From assembly GCA_947492745.1 (NCBI GenBank), contig CANLOE010000040.1:1-54726 (forward strand): a DNA stretch of 54,726 bases. Direction: 5' to 3'. The notes below the pieces were generated by a model that ran no database searches, was not told the DNA's origin, and saw only the letters and a program-made list of their open reading frames with translations. Shown here in pieces: positions 24,816 through 33,284 of this stretch (position 1 is the stretch's first letter; every line of letters begins with the position of its first letter). The DNA comes from an uncultured Cyclobacteriaceae bacterium (GTDB lineage Bacteria > Bacteroidota > Bacteroidia > Cytophagales > Cyclobacteriaceae). A program made the translations under genes and the position numbers.

Positions 24816-27056
24816 ATGTTAAAACCTTTACTATTTTCATTACTCCTTTTGGTCAGTTCATGGTCTTACTCGCAGACAAAGGTCGAAGGCTATACTTACG
24901 TCCATAGTCCGAGTAACAGACTGCCATTTGTCCATATCGTCAACCAAAGCACAAAAGCCGTATTTACCTCCGATGACCATGGCAAATTTACCCTCTATGG
25001 CCAAGCGGATGACTCCATCCGCTTTTCCTACCTTGGGTTTGAAGAGCGTACGATCCTGCTGAAGGCCCTACAGGAGAACCCATACATAGCGCTCTCCGAA
25101 ACAGCATTCACTTTAGAGGGAGTCACGGTAATGGCTACCGAAGAGGCCCGTCCGGGAATCCAGAAAATCGATAAGATCAATCTGAAACTTTTACCTATCA
25201 ATAATGCGCAAGACCTGCTCAGTACCCTAAACGGACTGTTCATCGCACAGCATGCGGGAGGAGGAAAGGCAGAACAGATTTTCCTGCGTGGTTTTGACAA
25301 CGATCACGGCACTGATTTTGCTGCTTATATTGATGATATCCCTATCAATCTTTCCAATCATGCGCATGGACAGGGCTATGCCGACCTGCATTTTATCATC
25401 CCCGAACTGGTCTATGACGGGGATTACTACAAAGGGCCCTATGCCGCCGAAAATGGAAACTTTGCCGTCTCGGGAGCCGCAAGGTACAAGACCCTTCCCG
25501 CATTAAAGGAAAACACAGTGAAAGTCGATGTCGGTCAGTATGGCTTTCGCAGGGGATTGGTGATGCTCAACCTGCTCTCTAGACAGGGACAAAATGACCA
25601 GCGCCCCCAAAATGCCTATATCGCCCTAGAGGGTACTGAGAACAAGGGTTTTTTCGATTCACCTCAGGATTTTGAGAAGTTGAATGCTTTTTTCAAATAC
25701 ACTCTATCGCTCAACGAACGTACGCACCTTCGTTTCTCCGCCTCCCACTTTACCAGTTCATGGAATGCGTCGGGCCAAATCCCCTTGCGGGCAGTACAAC
25801 AAGGGACTATCGGATGGTATGGTGCGATAGATGATACCGAAGGAGGCCATACGGCGAGGACCAATATCAGCCTCAATGCGAAGACATCGTTAGGCCAAGG
25901 TCAGTCCTTAAGGCACTTCGCCTATTACTCTAAAAACGATTACACACTGTACTCCAATTTCACTTTTCTGTTAAACGACCCTATCAATGGTGATATGATA
26001 GCGCAGCGAGAGAACAGGGACCTATTGGGCTATCTGGCAGAATACAAGCGCAAGGACAAACTCGGAGCCACAGAGCTAAGTACGGCCCTATCCGCTGGTG
26101 TTAGACAAGACTTGTTGAATTCAAGTCTACAGAATGCCCGAAAAAGAGAAATACTCTCCACCATCAACCGAGACGATGTGCGAGAGACCAATTATTGGGC
26201 TTTTTTCAAAGAAGACTGGAAAATCAACTCCAAGACGCTGTTACAGTTCGGTACGCGGTGGGATGGTTTTCGCTTTCAGGTCACCGGTGAGCAAGCAACA
26301 GCGGTCGGTGTGGAACAAGCGCATCGCATCAGTCCCAAAGCTTCGCTATTCTATAACCCCACAGCACATGTACAGCTTTTTGTAAAAGGTGGCTATGGAT
26401 TTCATTCCAATTACTCTTCCGCAGCTATCAGTGAGCCTAGCATAGACCCCCTACCCATCGCCAGAGCGGCCGATATCGGCACGGAGATGAAATTGACGAA
26501 CAAATTCATCTCCTCGCTTAGCCTATGGACCTCAAGAAGCGACGCAGAATACATTTTCGTCGCTGATACAGGCGGGTTTGAAAACAATGGTCCAGCGAGA
26601 AGGTACGGGATGGACCTGACCCTCAAATACCGACCGCATCCATCAGTATGGCTCGACTGGTCAGGAAATTATAGCAAAGGAATACTCCTAGATGCACCTG
26701 AGAGCGAAAACAGTATTCCCTCGGCACCTCGGTTTACCTCTACAGGCTCTGTCACCTACAAAAACGATATCGGTCTGGAGTTTATGCTGAGGTACCGACT
26801 TATGGCAGAAAGGCCTCTCACAGAGGATGAGAGCGTTATGGCCGATGCCTTTTTCCTAGTGGATGCCTCCATCCAGTATACATGGCGCAAATTTCAGATC
26901 GGCGCTACTGTTCAGAACCTGTTCGACCAGCAATGGATGGAAGCCGTCTTTTATGATAGTTCCCGCCTCAGTGATGAGCCGGTAGCCCTTGAAGACCAAC
27001 ATTTCACCCCTGGTACTCCCTTTTTCCTAAAAGGATCGGTCAGCTATTATTTCTAA
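24816..27056 (+). CDS. TonB-dependent receptor under B12 riboswitch control (cobalt or corrinoid uptake)
   Basis: A 746-aa outer-membrane receptor. Signal peptide 1-20 (LLFSLLLLVSSWSYSQ), then a carboxypeptidase-D regulatory-like domain (about 22-95), a plug (INNAQDLLSTLNGLFIAQHA, EQIFLRGFDNDHG, YIDDIPINLSNHAHGQGYAD) and a beta-barrel ending FFLKGSVSYYF. The His/Gly plug sequence (SNHAHGQGYADLHF) recalls receptors of the ZnuD-like metal type more than classical BtuB, so cobalt import is a reasonable alternative to vitamin B12 import. That comparison is from memory. Position behind the riboswitch and before the corrin genes ties it to B12 metabolism. AGGA lies just before the ATG. Confidence 0.85.
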   Translation: MLKPLLFSLLLLVSSWSYSQTKVEGYTYVHSPSNRLPFVHIVNQSTKAVFTSDDHGKFTLYGQADDSIRFSYLGFEERTILLKALQENPYIALSETAFTLEGVTVMATEEARPGIQKIDKINLKLLPINNAQDLLSTLNGLFIAQHAGGGKAEQIFLRGFDNDHGTDFAAYIDDIPINLSNHAHGQGYADLHFIIPELVYDGDYYKGPYAAENGNFAVSGAARYKTLPALKENTVKVDVGQYGFRRGLVMLNLLSRQGQNDQRPQNAYIALEGTENKGFFDSPQDFEKLNAFFKYTLSLNERTHLRFSASHFTSSWNASGQIPLRAVQQGTIGWYGAIDDTEGGHTARTNISLNAKTSLGQGQSLRHFAYYSKNDYTLYSNFTFLLNDPINGDMIAQRENRDLLGYLAEYKRKDKLGATELSTALSAGVRQDLLNSSLQNARKREILSTINRDDVRETNYWAFFKEDWKINSKTLLQFGTRWDGFRFQVTGEQATAVGVEQAHRISPKASLFYNPTAHVQLFVKGGYGFHSNYSSAAISEPSIDPLPIARAADIGTEMKLTNKFISSLSLWTSRSDAEYIFVADTGGFENNGPARRYGMDLTLKYRPHPSVWLDWSGNYSKGILLDAPESENSIPSAPRFTSTGSVTYKNDIGLEFMLRYRLMAERPLTEDESVMADAFFLVDASIQYTWRKFQIGATVQNLFDQQWMEAVFYDSSRLSDEPVALEDQHFTPGTPFFLKGSVSYYF

Positions 27057-27059
27057 ACT

Positions 27060-27881
27060 ATGGGTAAAAATCTAGCCAAATCAAAAGCCACCTTTTATTT
27101 CTGCGACGGGGGTTCCTGTCGGAAAGCCGGTAGTGAAGCCGCACTGAGAACAGCCCGTGCCCATTTGCGCAACAAAGGCTTATGGGAAAGCACCCATACC
27201 ATCAAGACCCGATGCAATGGTCGCTGTGAAGATGCCCCTACATGGATTGTCCAACAGGGCGATTATTGGTACAAAAATGTCAGCCCACAAAAGGCCGTCC
27301 GGATAGTCGATTCGCACTGTGACCTAGCTAGCCCTCTGGCCTCGGAGCTTCTATTCGAGAGAGGACAGGACCATGTAAAATCCGATAACGAGCGCCCTAC
27401 AACAGCTAGGCCAGTCTTTACACTTTCAGAGGATGCTACTCTGGGCGAGGTCTACAAAGTCAGGGGATTCCATTCCGATCAATACCTCTATCCACTGTTC
27501 CAGTTTTTACATGAATCTAACACCAGCGCAAAAATCATCAGGGCAAATGGTCAGGTCATTAGATGCTCCGACCTCCAAGAGGTCGATTATTCAGCCCCCT
27601 ATCATCTCCAACTAAAATGGGGTATTACGGAAATCCAAGAAACTAGTTTAGTCATCGCACTTATTCCCGTAACCGAAGCAGAAGCATTGAAAAAGCAAAG
27701 AATCTCGGTATGCGAATATTTGGTGCAATTATCCTCTGGGGACAAGGTTATCCGACTGAAGGATAAAGTCGGCCAACTCGTAGCAGAAATCCATATGGAT
27801 AGCGAAGACAGTGCTATATGGGAGTACTGCCTGCGCATACAGCTCAACAATGCCACAGACCCCTTGATAGCGACCAAATGA
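27060..27881 (+). CDS. [2Fe-2S] thioredoxin-like ferredoxin with extra C-terminal domain
   Basis: A 273-aa protein. Residues 10-85 form a thioredoxin-like [2Fe-2S] ferredoxin: FCDGGSCRKAGSE supplies two Cys and TRCNGRCEDAPTWIV two more, followed by YKNVSPQKAVRIVDSH. The C-terminal ~190 residues (from about residue 110) match no family I recognise; they contain mixed alpha/beta sequence (ATLGEVYKVRGFHSDQYLYP, IIRANGQVIRCSDLQEVDY). It starts 3 nt after the TonB receptor stop and ends in an ATGA overlap with the SDR-SUMT gene. An electron-transfer role in corrin synthesis or cobalt reduction before adenosylation is suggested by position only. Confidence 0.8.
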   Translation: MGKNLAKSKATFYFCDGGSCRKAGSEAALRTARAHLRNKGLWESTHTIKTRCNGRCEDAPTWIVQQGDYWYKNVSPQKAVRIVDSHCDLASPLASELLFERGQDHVKSDNERPTTARPVFTLSEDATLGEVYKVRGFHSDQYLYPLFQFLHESNTSAKIIRANGQVIRCSDLQEVDYSAPYHLQLKWGITEIQETSLVIALIPVTEAEALKKQRISVCEYLVQLSSGDKVIRLKDKVGQLVAEIHMDSEDSAIWEYCLRIQLNNATDPLIATK

Positions 27882-29503
27882 AAAGTACCACGAAAATAGC
27901 CATACTAGGCCTGGGCTGGCTGGGCCTACCGCTGGCCGAACAGCTGCATAGACTGGGCCATGAAGTTATCGGTGCCGTCAGTTCACCCGAAAAGCTACGC
28001 ACTTATGGTCATCTACCCTTTGGTGTCTGTAGGGTCAATGTGACTGAAGATAAGATCAAGGGAGACTGGGAGTCTTTTCTCTTCGATGCGGAAATCCTCA
28101 TCATCACTATGGCACCGGGGAAAGGTGAAACCGTAGAGGACGTATATCCGAGACAGATCGATCAGCTCATCCACAACACTCCCGCGCAGACCAAAGTCAT
28201 CTTTACCAGCAGTACGGGCGTCTATGCCAATGAGGGGAAGGTTGTTGATGAAACATCGCCGACCAAAGCCCAAAAGTCCTCAGGGAGAGCCGTCAAAAAT
28301 GCCGAAGATAAGTTGAGGTCCCATTTCAGGGAAAACCTGACCGTCCTACGGCTAGGAGGACTTATCGGTCCGGAGCGTCACCCAGGGAGGTTCCTTGCGG
28401 GCAAACGACACTTGCGCAATGAGGAAGCACCGCTCAATCTGGTCCACCGGGAAGATGTGATGAATATCATCGAAAAAATAGTGGAAAAGAGCTGCTGGGG
28501 TGAGCTTTTCAACGTCTGTGCCAGCCTCCACCCCATTCGTAAAGCCTATTACCACAAAGCAGCGACAGTATTGCAGCTCGACCTTCCTATGTTCAAGACC
28601 TCGGATAAGGAAGACTTCAAAATCGTGGACAATACCAAAAGTAAGCACGTATTACAGTACGACTATATCATGGATGATCCAGAGGATATTTTTCTGGACA
28701 AGCATCCGGGAAAAATAAGTATCATCGGTGCCGGCCCCGGCGATAAGCACTTGTTGACCCTGAAGGCATATCAACTTCTCTTGGAAGCAGAGGTAATACT
28801 GCATGATAACTTGGTCTCCGAAGAGATCCTTCGCTTGGCCCCCATGGCCGAGCGCTGCTATGTCGGCAGGAAGTTTGCCGACAAATCAGACCAGCGCGAG
28901 CGGCAACACCGCATCAACGAGTTACTGCACCACCACTACAAGCAAGGGAAAAAAGTAGCACGGCTGAAATCGGGCGACCCCTATGTCTATGGTAGAGCCG
29001 CCGAAGAGGCTCGTTACCTCAGTGAGCGGCAAGTCCCTTTTGAGGTAATCCCCGGCATCTCTGCCGCACTGGCAGCGGCCAGCCTCTGTAACATCCCCAT
29101 CACAGAGCGCAATCACTCCAATGCCCTCATGATCTGTACGGCACATACGGCCGATTACTCCTTCGAACAATTGCAGGGTATCGCCGAACTGCTCAAATCG
29201 GGCAATACACTCGCCATCTATATGGGGTTGAAAAGTCTGGACAGGCTCATTCCCAAACTGATAGAGGTCTGTCAAGACAGGCATATCCCCATCACGGCGA
29301 TTTCCAATGTCTCCAGGGAAAATGAAAAAGTACTTTCCTCGACCTTAGAGAAGATACGAGCTGATATAAACGCAGTGGACCTGCCCATGCCCGTAGTTTT
29401 CATCGTAGGAGCGCAGCCCATCACACCGCAAAACACAGACGCGATATCATCGCTAGGAAGTAAAGCGGTATATACTATTCTGAAAAAAGTAAATGTAGTA
29501 TGA
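27878..29503 (+). CDS. cobA: SDR (YeeZ-like Rossmann) - uroporphyrinogen-III C-methyltransferase fusion
   Basis: A 541-aa fusion. Residues 1-270 are an NAD(P)-binding Rossmann protein of the extended-SDR/YeeZ type (IAILGLGWLGLPLAEQLHRL, FTSSTGVYANEGKVVDE, VLRLGGLIGPERHPGRFLAG). Residues ~277-535 are SUMT: KISIIGAGPGDKHLLTLKA, ARLKSGDPYVYGRAAEEARY and FEVIPGISAALAAASL. SUMT makes precorrin-2 from uroporphyrinogen III with two SAM. The usual partner of SUMT is the CysG/Met8 precorrin-2 dehydrogenase-ferrochelatase; here a different Rossmann family occupies that place. Since CbiX needs sirohydrochlorin, the N-terminal half is a candidate precorrin-2 dehydrogenase. Start ATG 27878 overlaps the previous stop (ATGA) and is preferred over the upstream frame to 27818. 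Confidence 0.9.
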   Translation: MKSTTKIAILGLGWLGLPLAEQLHRLGHEVIGAVSSPEKLRTYGHLPFGVCRVNVTEDKIKGDWESFLFDAEILIITMAPGKGETVEDVYPRQIDQLIHNTPAQTKVIFTSSTGVYANEGKVVDETSPTKAQKSSGRAVKNAEDKLRSHFRENLTVLRLGGLIGPERHPGRFLAGKRHLRNEEAPLNLVHREDVMNIIEKIVEKSCWGELFNVCASLHPIRKAYYHKAATVLQLDLPMFKTSDKEDFKIVDNTKSKHVLQYDYIMDDPEDIFLDKHPGKISIIGAGPGDKHLLTLKAYQLLLEAEVILHDNLVSEEILRLAPMAERCYVGRKFADKSDQRERQHRINELLHHHYKQGKKVARLKSGDPYVYGRAAEEARYLSERQVPFEVIPGISAALAAASLCNIPITERNHSNALMICTAHTADYSFEQLQGIAELLKSGNTLAIYMGLKSLDRLIPKLIEVCQDRHIPITAISNVSRENEKVLSSTLEKIRADINAVDLPMPVVFIVGAQPITPQNTDAISSLGSKAVYTILKKVNVV

Positions 29504-29504
29504 C

Positions 29505-30437
29505 ATGAAAGAAGGTATCTTATTATGCGGTCACGGTAGCCGAAGAAAAAGCGGGACCAATGCATTTAAAGAATTGATCTCATTGCTAAAGGAGCGGTAT
29601 ACCGACTATGAGGTCGACTATGGTTTTTTAGAGTTCAATCATCCACTCTACGAAGCAGCGGTGGAAAGGCTATACCAAAAAGGGGTAAGGAAAATATATG
29701 CGCTGCCCGTGATTCTCTTTGCCGGCGCCCATGCCAAAAATGATATCCCCTATGAACTGAACACTATTCAAAGCCGCTATCAAGACCTCACGATAACCAT
29801 GGGACGTCACTTGGGAGTCAGTTCCTACCTACTGGACCTGTCCAAAAAAATCCTTTCCGAAAAAGAAAAGGAACTCAGCCCTGTAGACCGAAAGGATACC
29901 TGTCTGGTAGTAGTGGGACGCGGCACCACCGATCCGGACTCCAATGCCGATGTGCACAAGCTCTGTAGTATGGTATGGGAAGGTATGGGCTATGGCTTTG
30001 CTACGGTAGGCTATAGTGGTACGGCCTATCCTTCGATAGCGGATACGCTTCGTCTGGTGGAGAAATTGGGCTTCAAAAGAACGGTAGTCATTCCCTTTTT
30101 CTTTTTTACGGGGGTATTGCTGGAGCGCATCTACGCCACTGTTGAGGAACACAATGAGAGTTCCGCTCTGGACTATGTATATACCCGCGCCTTCGGTACG
30201 GATGAGTATATCCTCCGTGCTTTTGATGAAAGACTGCAAGAAGCCATCGAAGGTACGGGCAATATGAACTGCCAGCTCTGCAAATACCGAAAACAGATTG
30301 TCGGTTTCGAAGAAGAGGTAGGCACAGAGCAAATCGGTCATCACCTGAGCGTCAAAGGCATCCTGTTCGAAGAAGATGAAAAAGTAGATGAGAAGAAAGG
30401 TGTAGGAAAGGTATTGAAAAACCTATTGGGCATCTGA
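29505..30437 (+). CDS. cbiX: sirohydrochlorin cobaltochelatase, long form (CbiX)
   Basis: A 310-aa CbiX-L type enzyme that inserts Co2+ into sirohydrochlorin, the committing step of the early-cobalt route. Two class-II chelatase repeats are present: ILLCGHGSRRKSG (His10) and VILFAGAHAKNDIP (His76) in the first, VVVGRGTTDPDSNAD in a second that has lost the His. The C-terminal MNCQLC (254-259) is the MxCxxC Fe-S motif reported for long CbiX proteins, followed by an acidic/His tail (GHHLSV, EEDEKVDEKKG). The gene begins right after the SUMT stop and overlaps cbiL by one base (TGATG). Confidence 0.94.
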   Translation: MKEGILLCGHGSRRKSGTNAFKELISLLKERYTDYEVDYGFLEFNHPLYEAAVERLYQKGVRKIYALPVILFAGAHAKNDIPYELNTIQSRYQDLTITMGRHLGVSSYLLDLSKKILSEKEKELSPVDRKDTCLVVVGRGTTDPDSNADVHKLCSMVWEGMGYGFATVGYSGTAYPSIADTLRLVEKLGFKRTVVIPFFFFTGVLLERIYATVEEHNESSALDYVYTRAFGTDEYILRAFDERLQEAIEGTGNMNCQLCKYRKQIVGFEEEVGTEQIGHHLSVKGILFEEDEKVDEKKGVGKVLKNLLGI

Positions 30438-31216
30438 TGCAGCAAGAACGAAAAAACATACTTCAAGGAAGTGTAACGGGTGTTTCATTAGGTCCGGGCG
30501 ACCCGAAACTGATTACCGTCAAAGGTCTGGAACTTCTAAAAAAAGCAGATAAGGTATACTACCCCGGCTCCCGGTTTCAAGACGGCAGAAGGGACAGTTT
30601 TTCGCTTCCCATACTACAACAGTATAGACTGGACCCAGCGAAACTGATAGGTTTTTATCTAAAAATGAGCTTGGACAGAGAAGAAGCAATAAAGCTTTAC
30701 AAGGCTACTTCCGAACAGATAAAAGAGGATTTTGCCCAAGGGCTGCATATCGTGGTAGTGAGCGAAGGGGATGCCAGCACTTATAGTTCTTTTTCCTACC
30801 TGCTCCTATACCTAAGAGCAGCGGGAATATCGGTCGATGTTGTACCGGGCATCACTTCCTATGCTTTGGCGGCAGCTTGCCAAAAGGCACCATTATGTCT
30901 CCAAAATGAAAAAATGCTCCTATTGCCCAGAGTACAGTGTGAAGAGGAACTGTTGCAATGTCTCCGACATCACGATACAGTGGTCCTGATGAAAATACGA
31001 TCGGTCCTCCCCATCATCATCGCTGTACTGGAAACCAATCAACTGTCCTTCTTTTATGGAGAGAGGCTGGGGACAGAGAAGGCCTTTACCTGTAGTGACC
31101 TGTCGGTGCTGAAAGAACGGAAAGTACCCTATTTTTCACTGATGATCATCAAAAAAGCACCACTAGAGAAAACGAAACCCGAGCCTATCGGAAAAAGCAC
31201 AATAGTACCCCAATGA
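30437..31216 (+). CDS. cbiL: cobalt-precorrin-2 C20-methyltransferase (CbiL/CobI)
   Basis: A 259-aa SAM-dependent tetrapyrrole methylase. Motifs: GVSLGPGDPKLITVKGLELL (glycine-rich N-terminal loop), YYPGSRFQDG, VVSEGDASTYSSFSYL and VDVVPGITSYALAAA, all in CbiL order. Length is slightly above the typical ~235-240. Start codon overlaps the cbiX stop; stop overlaps the next start (ATGA). Confidence 0.93.
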   Translation: MQQERKNILQGSVTGVSLGPGDPKLITVKGLELLKKADKVYYPGSRFQDGRRDSFSLPILQQYRLDPAKLIGFYLKMSLDREEAIKLYKATSEQIKEDFAQGLHIVVVSEGDASTYSSFSYLLLYLRAAGISVDVVPGITSYALAAACQKAPLCLQNEKMLLLPRVQCEEELLQCLRHHDTVVLMKIRSVLPIIIAVLETNQLSFFYGERLGTEKAFTCSDLSVLKERKVPYFSLMIIKKAPLEKTKPEPIGKSTIVPQ

Positions 31217-32640
31217 CAGCAGATCAACAGCATAACAAAGCCGATAAAATGAAAATCACAGTAGCGGGGATCGGCCCCGGACATGAACTTTACCTCTTAC
31301 CCTTGGTACAACAGGCGCTGGCACAGGCCGATGTCATCATCGGATACGATTATTACTTTCAGTTTATAGAGGGTTTCACTCCCAATGGAGTGGAAAAAAT
31401 CGCCTTGCCTCTGGGAAAAGAGGAGGAAAGGGCGATGGTAGCCATTGAAAAAGCTCAGGAGCGGAAAAGTGTGGTGGTCATCGGTTCCGGGGATGCCAGT
31501 ATTTACTCCATGGCCTCCATCGTCTATGAAAAAGCTGCTCAGGTGGACCTAACAGCACTGGAACTGGAGACCCTTCCCGGCATATCCGCATTCTTGGCCG
31601 TTGGCAGTAAACTGGGCGCAGTACTGGGACATGATTTTTGCTGTATTTCCCTCTCCGACCTCATGACTCCCTGGGCTATCATCGAAAAAAGAATCCGCGC
31701 CGCCGCAATGGGAGATTTTGTGACGGGCCTGTATAATCCCAAGAGTAAAAAAAGATACTGGCAGCTCGCCAGATTGATAGAACTGTTTCTGGAAAAACGC
31801 TCTCCCGAAACTCCCGTGGCCATTGCCCGACAGGTGACCCGTCCCGAAGAAGAGATCTGCTTGACCACCTTGGGCCAGCTCGACCCCGATGAAGTGGATA
31901 TGTTCAGCTTAGTGATGATCGGCAACTCACAGACCTATCGTTATGGAAAACACTTGGTCACTCCTCGGGGCTACCTGAACAGAAAACCGCAGACGGGAGA
32001 AGAAATACAAAAAGAGAGTTTTAGGATAGTGGCACAACACCTTCAGCCACTCCCCTATAGCATAGCGGACAAATGGGCCATCACCCGCATCATTCATACC
32101 ACTGGAATCCTAGAGGACCATCAGTGGTACAGGGCTACCGAAGGTGCACTTCAACGGTGGCATACCTTTCTTCATCAAGGCGGGGACATCGTCACAGATG
32201 TGACCATGGTCAAGGCGGGTATCACTAAGAGGTACCTGGAAAAGTACGGAGTACGGGTACACTGCTTTCTCAACGATGGAGAAGCCCTGGAACAGGCACA
32301 GCGTCAAGACCTGACACGTTCTCAATCGGGGATACGCAAAGCCATCCGGATACTGCCCCATGCCCTGTATGTTATCGGCAATGCGCCTACGGCACTGATA
32401 GAACTCAGTGATGAGCTGCAACGGAACAAGGATTTTCGACCCGCAGGTATTATCGGTGTACCCGTGGGATTTGTCAATGTCATCGAGTCCAAAGTGCAAC
32501 TGGCACAATCTACCGTAGATCAGGTGCGTATCGAAGGTCATCGAGGAGGAAGTAACGTGGCCGCTGCCATCGTCAATGCCGCCTTTACGCTGGAAGAAGC
32601 CATCCCTCATTTTGAATCCAAAACAATACCTACACCATGA
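31213..32640 (+). CDS. CbiH/CobJ precorrin-3B C17-methyltransferase fused to CbiC/CobH precorrin-8 methylmutase
   Basis: A 475-aa fusion. Residues ~12-255 are the ring-contracting methylase CbiH/CobJ (VAGIGPGHELYLLPLVQQAL, VVVIGSGDASIYSMASIVYE, ETLPGISAFLAVGSKLGA, DFVTGLYNPKSKKRYWQL). Residues ~268-470 are CbiC/CobH, which moves the methyl group from C11 to C12 to give cobyrinic acid: RIIHTTGILED with the catalytic His near 295, TDVTMVKAGI, and IIGVPVGFVNVIESKVQL. The two reactions are several steps apart, so fusion does not reflect direct channelling. Start ATG 31213 is in an ATGA overlap; MKITVAGIGPG at 31249 is a possible alternative. Confidence 0.92.
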   Translation: MTADQQHNKADKMKITVAGIGPGHELYLLPLVQQALAQADVIIGYDYYFQFIEGFTPNGVEKIALPLGKEEERAMVAIEKAQERKSVVVIGSGDASIYSMASIVYEKAAQVDLTALELETLPGISAFLAVGSKLGAVLGHDFCCISLSDLMTPWAIIEKRIRAAAMGDFVTGLYNPKSKKRYWQLARLIELFLEKRSPETPVAIARQVTRPEEEICLTTLGQLDPDEVDMFSLVMIGNSQTYRYGKHLVTPRGYLNRKPQTGEEIQKESFRIVAQHLQPLPYSIADKWAITRIIHTTGILEDHQWYRATEGALQRWHTFLHQGGDIVTDVTMVKAGITKRYLEKYGVRVHCFLNDGEALEQAQRQDLTRSQSGIRKAIRILPHALYVIGNAPTALIELSDELQRNKDFRPAGIIGVPVGFVNVIESKVQLAQSTVDQVRIEGHRGGSNVAAAIVNAAFTLEEAIPHFESKTIPTP

Positions 32641-33284
32641 AGGAATTCAGCACAAGGGAAAGCGATATCCTGGAAAACATTATTCGACATCGGCGTGATG
32701 TCAGGGGAAATCGGTTCCTGAACAGGCCCATTCCCGAAAAAGAGTTACAAAAAATACTTAGCGCCGCCCTACATGCACCCTCCGTTGGTTATTCGCAGCC
32801 TTGGGAATTTGTACTGATAGAAAGTGAAGTGACCAAGTCACGGATACGTCAGCTGTTCGATGCTGAAAACACTAAGGGCAGTCAAGTTTTCAAGGAAGAA
32901 CGAAAATCCTTGTACCATCAATTGAAACTGGAAGGCATTACCGAAGCCCCCATCAATCTGGCTGTTTTCTACCGCCCCTCTGAGGGGCCAGTGCTAGGAC
33001 AGACCTCCATGCCCGAGGTAGGGCGCTACAGTGTGGTCTGTGCCATCCAGAACATGTGGTTGATGGCGCGGTCACTGAACATCGGCATGGGCTGGGTCAG
33101 TATCATCGATGCCGAACAGGTCAAGAAAGTACTTCATGCCCCCGTAGATCACGAGCTTATCGGCTACCTGTGCATCGGCTATGTGGACTTTTTCCATGAA
33201 GAACCCGAGCTGAAAATCAAACAGTGGAACACCAATCGAACACTCCAAGAGGTTCTTCACTTTGAACGATTCGAAAGTGAATGA
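32637..33284 (+). CDS. bluB: 5,6-dimethylbenzimidazole synthase (BluB)
   Basis: A 215-aa nitroreductase-fold flavin enzyme that fragments FMNH2 with O2 to the lower ligand DMB. BluB features: IRHRRDVRGNRFLNRPIPEK, LHAPSVGYSQPWEFVLIES, SMPEVGRYSVVCAIQNMWLM, RSLNIGMGWVSIID. ATGA overlap with the gene before, and the next gene starts inside its last 23 bp. Its oxygen requirement is at odds with the oxygen-independent ring-contraction set around it, implying a facultative or aerobic host. Confidence 0.93.
   Translation: MKEFSTRESDILENIIRHRRDVRGNRFLNRPIPEKELQKILSAALHAPSVGYSQPWEFVLIESEVTKSRIRQLFDAENTKGSQVFKEERKSLYHQLKLEGITEAPINLAVFYRPSEGPVLGQTSMPEVGRYSVVCAIQNMWLMARSLNIGMGWVSIIDAEQVKKVLHAPVDHELIGYLCIGYVDFFHEEPELKIKQWNTNRTLQEVLHFERFESE

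Noticed and set aside
24578-24907. 109-aa reading frame over the riboswitch
   Set aside because: It overlaps the diagnostic B12 riboswitch and the receptor signal peptide in another frame.
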